From Chryseobacterium lathyri (lineage in GTDB: Bacteria > Bacteroidota > Bacteroidia > Flavobacteriales > Weeksellaceae): a stretch of 64,000 bases of DNA. Each line of letters starts with the position of its first letter. Position 1 is the stretch's first letter. The translations under genes were made by a program, and so were the position numbers. The stretch covers positions 1,612,001 to 1,676,000 of the forward strand of contig NZ_JAUSSF010000001.1 of NCBI RefSeq assembly GCF_030812195.1, given 5' to 3'. The notes below the pieces were generated by a model. The model saw nothing but the letters and a program-made list of their open reading frames with translations, had not been told where the DNA came from and ran no database searches. Shown here piece after piece: positions 56,629 to 64,000 of this stretch.

Positions 56629-56720
56629 AATGGTGAATTTTGCTTCGCAAGTGAATGGTTAATTTGAAGAGAATTGATGCATTACAATTGATTTGCGAAG
56701 CAAACTGACCTTTCACCATT
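56629..56720. repeat. Large inverted repeat between hopJ and the WYL gene
   Basis: TTTGCTTCGCAA (about 56639-56650) and TTGCGAAGCAAA (about 56693-56704) are perfect 12-bp arms. Outside them AATGGTGAA and TTCACCATT pair again, giving a long imperfect hairpin of about 90 bases. There is no T-run. It resembles a small non-coding mobile or REP-type element. Confidence 0.6.
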
Positions 56721-56752
56721 CACTCATTCCTCACTCCAAAAAACCGAAAGCC

Positions 56753-57772
56753 ATGTCATCCAATAAAAATGCACTGATCCGCTACAAAACATTAGATAAA
56801 TGCCTTAAGAACAAATACCGGAAATATACCCTGGAAGATCTTATTGATGCGTGTTCTGATGCCTTGTTTGAATTTGAAGGAAAAGAATCTTATGTAAGCA
56901 GACGCACCGTCCAGCTTGATCTTCAGAATATGCGGAGCGAGAAGTTCGGGTATGAAGCACCGATTGAAGTATACGAAAAAAAATACTACCGCTACAGCGA
57001 TCCTGAATACAGCATCCATAATATTTCCGTGAATGAAAGTGATCTGAAAGCAATGAATAATGCAGTCCAGATCCTGAAGCAGTTCAAAGACTTCTCTATG
57101 TTCAAAGAGATGAACGGGGTGATTCAGAAGCTGGAAGATTCCATCCATTCCACTGGGCATAAATCCATTATTCATCTGGATAAGAATGAACAGCTGAAAG
57201 GGCTTGAGCATATTGATGTTCTTTATGAAAGCATTTCAAACAAAAAAGTCCTGAATATTCTTTACCGCAGTTTTACCGCCAGGGAATCCAGTAATTATGT
57301 GGTTCATCCTCAGCTTCTGAAGGAATTTAATAACAGATGGTTCCTGATCTGCCAGCACAAAGGCAAAATGTATAATTTAGCCCTGGACCGAATGGAAAAG
57401 ATTGATGTGGAGGAAAATATTGTGTATATCGACAAAGATCTGGACGGCGATGAATATTTTAAAGATATTGTAGGGGTTACGGTTTCTGAAACTATGGCTC
57501 CCAGAAATGTTGTTTTCTTTGTAAATTCCTCAAATGCTCCTTATGTAAAAACAAAACCGCTTCATAAGAGTCAGGAAATCATAAGCGAAACGGAAGAAGG
57601 TGCATTATTTAAGATCTGTGTACAAATCAATTTTGAACTTGAAAGGCTGCTGCTGGGTTTTGGAGAATGCCTGATTGTTCATAAGCCTAAAAAACTGAGA
57701 TTGAGGCTGCAGGATAAGTTTAAAGCAGGATTAAAAAACTATGAGAATTTAATTGTTCCGGATGAAAACTGA
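56753..57772 (+). CDS. WYL-domain transcriptional regulator
   Basis: A 339-residue regulator. The N-terminal about 70 residues form a winged helix (ALIRYKTLDKCLKNKYRKYTLEDLIDACSD; SRRTVQLDLQNM). The WYL domain lies around 150-240, with LNILYRSFTARESSNYVVHPQLLKEFNNRWFLICQH, and a C-terminal extension ends in LKNYENLIVPDEN. WYL proteins bind nucleic-acid ligands or nucleotides and often switch on stress or defence genes. The ATG at 56753 is preferred; the frame upstream begins inside the inverted repeat. Its position between rtcB and the RlaP-like genes makes it the prime candidate to bind the shared operator. Confidence 0.92.
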   Translation: MSSNKNALIRYKTLDKCLKNKYRKYTLEDLIDACSDALFEFEGKESYVSRRTVQLDLQNMRSEKFGYEAPIEVYEKKYYRYSDPEYSIHNISVNESDLKAMNNAVQILKQFKDFSMFKEMNGVIQKLEDSIHSTGHKSIIHLDKNEQLKGLEHIDVLYESISNKKVLNILYRSFTARESSNYVVHPQLLKEFNNRWFLICQHKGKMYNLALDRMEKIDVEENIVYIDKDLDGDEYFKDIVGVTVSETMAPRNVVFFVNSSNAPYVKTKPLHKSQEIISETEEGALFKICVQINFELERLLLGFGECLIVHKPKKLRLRLQDKFKAGLKNYENLIVPDEN

Positions 57773-58019
57773 TTTTTCTTCCACAAAAGTCTTTATTCCT
57801 GTTATTTAAATAATCTGTTGTATGAAAAGATCCTATAATTTCTCTTAAAATCCAAGATTTTATAATGACTAAAATTCCGCAGATCAGAATTTTCTTTCCG
57901 TGGAAGGTGATTTGAAGAGGTATAAATCACTATAAGATATCTTCTACAACACTGACCAGTAGTAATATTTTTAAAATGGCTCAGAAATTGTAGTAATCTA
58001 TTCATCAAAAAATCTTACT

Positions 58020-58157
58020 ATGAAATCAAGAATATTTAAAGCATTGATTGCCATTATAGCACCTATTGCGATAGAATACATCGTAAAAAAAATATCTGAG
58101 AAATTGGATAAAAAACAAGAGGAGAAAGGAAAAGAAACAAAGCAGATTACTGCTTAA
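58020..58157 (+). CDS. Small membrane-associated protein, 45 residues
   Basis: A 45-codon frame, MKSRIFKALIAIIAPIAIEY followed by a lysine/glutamate-rich tail. The first 22 residues could form an amphipathic or membrane helix and the tail is hydrophilic. A terminator follows 33 bases after the stop, which supports expression. The 247 bases upstream hold no gene that I can see. The family is unknown; a toxin-like or membrane-anchoring role is only a guess. Confidence 0.6.
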   Translation: MKSRIFKALIAIIAPIAIEYIVKKISEKLDKKQEEKGKETKQITA

Positions 58158-58189
58158 AATGTAGAAGTAGTTAGAATTTAATTTTATTG

Positions 58190-58228
58190 AAAAGAGGCTG
58201 TCATTATAATATGTACAGCCTCTTTTTT
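58190..58228 (+). terminator. Terminator after the 45-residue gene
   Basis: The 12-bp perfect stem AAAAGAGGCTGT/ACAGCCTCTTTT has a 13-base loop and is followed by more T. It insulates the RlaP-like gene from upstream transcription. Confidence 0.87.
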
Positions 58229-58244
58229 CGTTTAATAGCTTTAA

Positions 58245-59075
<831 letters not shown>

Positions 59076-59135
59076 TACAATATTTAACTTTAAGAAAAGG
59101 AAGAAACTTATGTCTTCAAAGAAAAAAACAAAATC

Positions 59136-60194
59136 ATGACTATTGAATTTCTAAAAACCAAAAACCTCATCCTCCTTGAAGCCATCTCCGGAAGCCGCGC
59201 TTTCGGGCTGGCCACTGAAAATTCCGATACAGATATCCGTGGCGTTTATTATCTGCCGAAAGAAGATTTTTTCGGCCTGAATTATATCCCGCAGATTTCT
59301 AATGAAACGAATGATATTACCTATTATGAGATCGGAAGATTTGTAGAACTGTTACAGAAAAACAACCCAAATATTCTGGAAGTGCTGACAAGTCCGGAAG
59401 ACTGCATTCTGCAAAAGCATCCGCTGATGGATCTTCTCCGTCCAGAAGATTTTTTGTCTAAATTATGTAAAGATACCTTTGCCGGATATGCTATTTCACA
59501 GATCAAAAAGGCTAAAGGGCTGAATAAAAAGATCCTTAATCCTATAGAAAAAGAAAGAAAATCTGTCTTGGATTTCTGTTATATTCTTAAAGATCAGGGA
59601 TCGGTTCCTCTTAAGAAATGGCTTTCAGAAAGCAGAAAAATACAGAACAAATGCGGACTGATTAATATCGGAAATACTAAAGGAATGTATGCCCTATTTT
59701 ATGATGAATCCGAAACTTTAGGGTATAAAGGAATGATCCAGCATGAAGAAGCCAACCAGGTTTCTGTATCATCCGTTCCGAAGGACGAAAAACCAGCAGC
59801 CTATCTTTTCTGTAATCTGGATGCCTATTCCACGTATTGCAAAGACTATAAGGAATACTGGAAATGGGTTTCCGAACGCAATGAAGACCGATATAATGTC
59901 AATCAGGAGCACGGACAGAACTATGACAGTAAAAACATGATGCATACCATCCGATTATTACAGTCCTGCGAGTATATATTCAAAACAAATTCGTTAAATA
60001 TCCGCGTAGACAACCGGGAGGAATTACTTGATATCAAAGCCGGAAAGTGGTCCTATGAAGCAGTTATGCAAAAGGCAGAAGATCTGATAGAGTCTATAGA
60101 GCACTATCACGCGGTTTCCACTCTTCCCGATTATCCGGAGGTAAAAAAAGCAGAGAAAATCTTAATAGATATTCGGGAAAAATTATACAGTTAA
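59136..60194 (+). CDS. RlaP-like nucleotidyltransferase 2
   Basis: A 352-residue paralog of the previous gene. The active site is ISGSRAFGLATENSDTDIRG (GSRAFG at 19-24, Asp31 and Asp33). It is about 100 residues longer, with a central insert and a C-terminal helical region (NMMHTIRLLQSCEYIFKTN). It lies 60 bases downstream of copy 1 with no terminator between, so the two are probably cotranscribed. Differences in length suggest different substrates rather than redundancy. Confidence 0.85.
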   Translation: MTIEFLKTKNLILLEAISGSRAFGLATENSDTDIRGVYYLPKEDFFGLNYIPQISNETNDITYYEIGRFVELLQKNNPNILEVLTSPEDCILQKHPLMDLLRPEDFLSKLCKDTFAGYAISQIKKAKGLNKKILNPIEKERKSVLDFCYILKDQGSVPLKKWLSESRKIQNKCGLINIGNTKGMYALFYDESETLGYKGMIQHEEANQVSVSSVPKDEKPAAYLFCNLDAYSTYCKDYKEYWKWVSERNEDRYNVNQEHGQNYDSKNMMHTIRLLQSCEYIFKTNSLNIRVDNREELLDIKAGKWSYEAVMQKAEDLIESIEHYHAVSTLPDYPEVKKAEKILIDIREKLYS

Positions 60195-60260
60195 ATCTTA
60201 GTATTCTTAACAATTAAACTTGGCCTAATCGTTAATTTTAAAATGTTGGGAATATTAAGA

Positions 60261-60605
60261 TTATTTTTTCCTGGAAGCTTTAGCTATTGTATTGTAATCC
60301 AGGCATATTTTTACCCAGTACTCAAAATCATCATGCTTTTGAAAACCCTCAGGTTCCACATAGCAATATCCTTTAAGCTGTTTCCCTTTCATGATCATGG
60401 GACGAAACCCTGTTCTTTCTGCGACCTCTTCTTCCAGATCGGGATTATAACGGCACATCAGGTTATTATGGCTTACATTAATGCACATTTTATCATTGAC
60501 TAAAAATGATAATCCGCTGAACATTTTCTTTTCCCTGATGTCAAGATCAGGAATCTCTGAAAGCCGTTCACGGATTCTGTCCGCAAGTTCAATACTGTAT
60601 GCCAT
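60261..60605 (-). CDS. TfoX/Sxy N-terminal domain protein
   Basis: A 114-residue cytoplasmic protein. LADRIRERLSEIPDLDIREKKMFSGLSFLVNDKMCINVSHNNLMCR is the TfoX N-terminal-domain pattern, here without the C-terminal domain of the competence regulator. In Bacteroidota such stand-alone domains have no known function. The ATG at 60605 (MAYSIELADR) is chosen; the frame upstream is not family-like. Confidence 0.85.
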   Translation of the reverse strand: MAYSIELADRIRERLSEIPDLDIREKKMFSGLSFLVNDKMCINVSHNNLMCRYNPDLEEEVAERTGFRPMIMKGKQLKGYCYVEPEGFQKHDDFEYWVKICLDYNTIAKASRKK

Positions 60606-60766
60606 TAAGATAATTTTATAATTTAAATTTAGTAAAAATACATGAAGTAAGCATTTTTCTTCGTTTCCAATCGTCATTTCAAACTTATAAAATAAAATTT
60701 TATTTAAAATAATTATTGTTTTACGATAATTAATTATACATTTGCAATAGTTAAATAATTATTGCC

Positions 60767-61282
60767 ATGAACCAGACCAAAATTATTTCAAGGATCCTGC
60801 ATTATATCTGCATCGTATTGTCGGCAGGCTACCTGATCACTTTCGCTTACTCTGTTTTTTGCCTGGCTACCGGTTTTGCTGTTATACCTTACAAAGACGG
60901 CCGATATCTTCACATCAATTATCCTTTTACAGAAAATCCGTTTCTGAATATTGAAAATAACTATCCGTATATCATTTTTTCGTTTTTACTGGTTTTAGTT
61001 TCCTACGGAATTTTTTTCTGGCTTTCGGCCATAGTTTTCAAAGTATTTTTCCAGTCAAAACTGTTTACAAAAGAAAATATACTTCAGCTTAAGAGATTTT
61101 ACATGTATAATATTTTCATTCCCCTGCCTGTGGTCATTACGGCAAGCTTTTTTGTGGAGGTCGAAAGTATTATCTGGGGACTGGTTTTTATCCATTTCAT
61201 GCTTGGAATTTTCTGTCTGTTTCTTGCAAATATCTTTAAGCAAGGACTACATTTGCAAAACGAACAAGACCTATTTATATAA
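60767..61282 (+). CDS. DUF2975 family membrane protein
   Basis: 171 residues with four membrane segments (about 13-40, 65-90, 110-125, 130-155), matching the DUF2975 layout. Such proteins are nearly always encoded with a small Xre-type regulator, as here. Function is unknown. The following regulator starts one base after this stop. Confidence 0.85.
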   Translation: MNQTKIISRILHYICIVLSAGYLITFAYSVFCLATGFAVIPYKDGRYLHINYPFTENPFLNIENNYPYIIFSFLLVLVSYGIFFWLSAIVFKVFFQSKLFTKENILQLKRFYMYNIFIPLPVVITASFFVEVESIIWGLVFIHFMLGIFCLFLANIFKQGLHLQNEQDLFI

Positions 61283-61283
61283 A

Positions 61284-61487
61284 ATGCCAATTATAGTCAA
61301 CTTAGATGTCATGCTGGCCAAGCGAAAAATGCAGAGTAAAGAATTGGCAGAAAAACTGGGTATTACTCCCGTTAACCTTTCTATTCTTAAAACCGGCAAA
61401 GCCAAAGGAGTACGTTTCGATACTCTGGAAGCCATCTGCAAAATCCTGGAATGCCAGCCCGGCGATATTCTCGAGTATAGGGAATAG
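61284..61487 (+). CDS. Xre-family helix-turn-helix regulator (YozG-like)
   Basis: A 67-residue single-domain DNA-binding protein, MPIIVNLDVMLAKRKMQSKE at the start with the helix-turn-helix LAEKLGITPVNLSILKTGKA and the tail CKILECQPGDILEYRE. It probably regulates its own operon with the DUF2975 gene. The ATG at 61284 is supported by the family N-terminus and by the one-base gap. Confidence 0.92.
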   Translation: MPIIVNLDVMLAKRKMQSKELAEKLGITPVNLSILKTGKAKGVRFDTLEAICKILECQPGDILEYRE

Positions 61488-61507
61488 GTTCGGGTTGCGA
61501 AGTTTAT

Positions 61508-61531
61508 GAGTTTGAGAGTTTGAGAGTTTGA
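61508..61531. repeat. Three tandem GAGTTTGA octamers
   Basis: Three exact contiguous copies of GAGTTTGA lie in the gap between the Xre gene and the ABC ATPase gene. No gene or terminator is evident in that gap of about 200 bases. Confidence 0.6.
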
Positions 61532-61695
61532 GTGTAAAAAAGTCTTAAATAACCACTTAATCTCCACAACCTTAGTTTTAGCCTTAACCTCAATCTTATC
61601 TTCAATCCAAGATCTGATGTCTGATGAAAATCGACATTTACTTTTAAGCAACCGTAAAGGTCTGCCTTGCCCTTCTATTATCCAAATCTTAACCT

Positions 61696-62568
61696 ATGAA
61701 TACCTTAACAATCAACAATCTCAGCCTTATTTACAAAAATGGTTACCAAGCAGTTAAAGACATATCGCTTGAAATAACGAATGGAATATTTGGCCTTCTC
61801 GGGCCCAATGGCGCCGGAAAATCATCGCTAATGAAAACCATTGTAGGACTGCAGAAACCGACCTCCGGAACTATTATTTTCAACGGAACGGATGTCTCCA
61901 AAGATCCCGATTATATTAAACAGAACCTTGGTTTTCTTCCACAGGATTTTGGTGTCTATCCAAAGGTTTCTGCATATGATCTTCTGGAACATATGGCAGT
62001 ATTAAAAGGAGTTGGCAACAGGATCGAACGCAAAAGCCAGATCCTGAACCTCCTTGAAAAAGTCAACCTTTCAGATTTTAGGAAGAAAGAAGTACATACC
62101 TTTTCCGGAGGGATGAAACAACGTTTCGGAGTAGCTCAGGCCTTATTGGGAAATCCTAAAATTGTTATTGTGGATGAACCTACCGCCGGCCTCGATCCTG
62201 AGGAACGCAACCGTTTCAATTCGCTCCTGAACGAAATCAGTCAGGACGTAATTGTTATCCTTTCCACCCATTTGGTAGAGGATGTCAGAAACCTGTGTTC
62301 GGAAATGGCTGTCATGAACAACGGGCAGATCCTTAGAAAGGGTAAACCAGCAGAATTAATTTCTGAGCTGGAAAACAGGATCTGGTCAAAACCGATACAC
62401 CAAAATGAACTGGAAAATTACTACTCCAGCCATGAGATCATCAGCCGCCAGCTGATTGAAAGAGAGCTTCACATTACTGTATTTTCAGAAGAAAAGCCTG
62501 AAGACTTCAATGCTGTACATCCAATGCTGGAACACGTTTATTTCCATACACTCACTCAAAAACCTTAA
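61696..62568 (+). CDS. ABC transporter ATP-binding protein
   Basis: A 290-residue ABC ATPase with Walker A GPNGAGKSSL near 36-45, signature FSGGMKQRFG near 138-147, Walker B IVIVDEPTAGLDPEE near 159-173, and the switch His in ILSTHLVEDV. The C-terminal tail after about 220 is typical of exporters with a separate permease. It is 2 bases ahead of the permease gene. Confidence 0.93.
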   Translation: MNTLTINNLSLIYKNGYQAVKDISLEITNGIFGLLGPNGAGKSSLMKTIVGLQKPTSGTIIFNGTDVSKDPDYIKQNLGFLPQDFGVYPKVSAYDLLEHMAVLKGVGNRIERKSQILNLLEKVNLSDFRKKEVHTFSGGMKQRFGVAQALLGNPKIVIVDEPTAGLDPEERNRFNSLLNEISQDVIVILSTHLVEDVRNLCSEMAVMNNGQILRKGKPAELISELENRIWSKPIHQNELENYYSSHEIISRQLIERELHITVFSEEKPEDFNAVHPMLEHVYFHTLTQKP

Positions 62569-62570
62569 TC

Positions 62571-64000
62571 ATGAATGCCTTATTTTTATTCGAAGCCGGA
62601 CGCATTTCCAAGCACTGGCCAGCTTATCTTATAGCCCTGATCCTGACCGGCATAGGTATCTTCTGCGGTAACCAGTTCAACCTTACCGCAGGAGACGGGA
62701 TATACCTGAACTCACCCTATACCATAGGTTTTATGACCGGAATGCTGAGTCTTTCCATCCTGTTTATTGCCGTAATCTATGCTGTACAGCTGCTTTTTAA
62801 AGACTGGGACTCAAAATTCGATCTTGTTCTGTTTTCTTTTCCATTTTCTAAATGGACCTATCTGAGTGGAAGATTCACCACCTATTTTCTACAGACTTTC
62901 TTAAGCTTTTTCTTTCTGATGACAGGTTTCCTCTTAGGTCAGGTTCTTCGGACAGGAAGTGAAATGCAGCCTTACTTCAATATAGGTTATTATCTGTACC
63001 CAATGCTGATCTTTGGGCTTATCAACTGTTTTTTTGTATGTAGCTTCCTGTTTTTTATCTCATTGGCTGCTAAGAAAAAACTGCTGGTTGTAGTAGGTGG
63101 ATTGCTTCTGTATGTCCTGTATATGGTTGTTTTGGTCTTTTCCAATTCACCGTTTATGGCAGGAAGCCAGCCTCAGTCGGTGGAAACACAGCAGATTTCC
63201 TCTATTTTAGATCCGTTCGGATTATCGTCTTACTTTTTTGAAGCAGGAATGTTTTCTGTCCATCAAAAAAACACTTTATTGGTACCTGCCACAGGGTATT
63301 TATTGCTTAACAGAATTATTTTCCTGATAATTTCTGCCATATTCTTACTGCTTACCTATCACTCATTCTCTTTCTCTAATGTTTCAAAACAAAAGGTCAG
63401 GAAAGCAGTTCCGGAGTCTGAAATCCCCAATATCCCGACATTCGCTTATAGAGTCTCACAAACAAGTTTCGGCAGAGAAAACAGATTCAGGTCTATCCTG
63501 TCCTTTGCAAAGGTTGACCTGCTTTATCTTTTCAGGAGTGTCAGCATTCCTGCGGTTTCCATACTGCTGCTTTTCTTTGTCGGCATGGAAATGTATGCAG
63601 AGATAGAAAAAGGGATACGCCTTCCTCAGAAATATGCCGGATCAGGCCTTATGGCCACTACAATTTCAGAAAATTTTCCACTGTTTGGGCTTTTGCTTGT
63701 GGTATATTTTATCAATGATCTGTACTGGAGGAGTCATTCATCAGGATTTTCCCTTGTTGAGGACACTGCTTTTTTTTCGAAAAGCAAACTCACCGGGCAT
63801 TTCATTTCTATCAGTATTTTTCTTTTCCTGTTTACCGGAATCTTAATCCTTGAAGGAATTTTATTTCAGGTAACCTATCAATATTTTCATCTCGATTGGA
63901 ATGCTTATCTAGGTGTCTTTTTTTTCAATACATTTCCGTTGATGCTTTTCTCGGGATTCATCCTGTTGATCAACAATAATATCAGAAATAAATTTATTGC
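62571..64000 (+). CDS. ABC permease-like multi-span membrane protein, C-terminus outside window
   Basis: An open frame of about 476 codons from the ATG at 62571 to the window edge, starting MNALFLFEAGRISKHWPAYL. It has around ten hydrophobic segments, first six (about 18-35, 60-82, 115-135, 155-180, 185-205, 250-270), then a soluble loop and more after residue 320. This is twice an ABC-2 permease. In Bacteroidota such proteins can continue into an M1-type aminopeptidase domain, which cannot be checked here. It pairs with the ATPase gene 2 bases upstream. Confidence 0.8.
   Translation, partial: MNALFLFEAGRISKHWPAYLIALILTGIGIFCGNQFNLTAGDGIYLNSPYTIGFMTGMLSLSILFIAVIYAVQLLFKDWDSKFDLVLFSFPFSKWTYLSGRFTTYFLQTFLSFFFLMTGFLLGQVLRTGSEMQPYFNIGYYLYPMLIFGLINCFFVCSFLFFISLAAKKKLLVVVGGLLLYVLYMVVLVFSNSPFMAGSQPQSVETQQISSILDPFGLSSYFFEAGMFSVHQKNTLLVPATGYLLLNRIIFLIISAIFLLLTYHSFSFSNVSKQKVRKAVPESEIPNIPTFAYRVSQTSFGRENRFRSILSFAKVDLLYLFRSVSIPAVSILLLFFVGMEMYAEIEKGIRLPQKYAGSGLMATTISENFPLFGLLLVVYFINDLYWRSHSSGFSLVEDTAFFSKSKLTGHFISISIFLFLFTGILILEGILFQVTYQYFHLDWNAYLGVFFFNTFPLMLFSGFILLINNNIRNKFI

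Overview
The window looks like a chromosomal segment of a Flavobacteriia bacterium, most likely Chryseobacterium or a close relative in the Weeksellaceae. The evidence is moderately low GC, DUF5686 and BT_3928-type proteins, a DnaG without zinc cysteines, promoters of the Bacteroidota TTG-N19-TAnnTTTG type, and many short hairpin terminators. It is mostly core genome. No phage, insertion sequence, CRISPR array or rRNA was seen.

Layout. 1-3.8 kb: a partial alpha/beta hydrolase, an ABC exporter pair, and two tandem paralogous proteins of unknown function, the second frameshifted. 3.9-6.4 kb (minus strand): an ECF sigma factor, a small anti-sigma-like protein, a DUF417 membrane protein and a periplasmic MsrA-MsrB fusion, which together read as an oxidative (reactive chlorine-like) repair unit. 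6.7-13.7 kb: alaS, a DUF5686 outer-membrane protein and an M28 peptidase. 13.8-21.3 kb (minus): the whole branched-chain amino acid operon ilvE-ilvD-ilvB-ilvN-ilvC-ilvA, preceded by two successive leader-peptide/terminator modules and a consensus promoter. 21.3-28.2 kb: folP, divergent from a six-gene run ending in tpiA. 28.3-32.7 kb (minus): a phytase-like lipoprotein, clpP and dnaG. 32.8-41.0 kb: tsaE, ald, a LytS/LytTR two-component pair, a CPA2 antiporter, a lipoprotein, and tyrA behind its own Phe/Tyr leader peptide and terminator. 41.2-52.6 kb: sdaA, a Crp-type regulator with an azoreductase, amt, two YceI proteins, glucokinase, an outer-membrane barrel and a DUF1800/DUF1501 pair. 60.2 kb to the end: a TfoX-like protein, a DUF2975/Xre pair and a second ABC exporter that runs off the window.

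The most unusual part is 52.6-60.2 kb, which looks like an RNA-repair locus. It contains the RNA ligase RtcB, two nucleotidyltransferases resembling the RlaP (RNA-ligase-associated) family, a WYL-domain regulator, a HopJ-family protein and a 583-residue protein with a TerD-like C-terminal part. Between rtcB and the 583-residue gene lies a tRNA-like RNA. Its acceptor, D and T arms are intact, but the anticodon region is replaced and about 25 nt longer than normal, and further copies of its internal sequence boxes follow. The promoter regions of rtcB and of the first RlaP gene, 2 kb apart and in opposite orientation, match at 32 of 39 positions. Both carry an inverted repeat TACGCA-N7-TGCGCA at the same distance from a TTACTTTG box, so the locus is probably one regulon, plausibly controlled by the WYL protein.

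All family names come from reading motifs by eye; no database search was run. Hand-located sites may be off by one or two bases.
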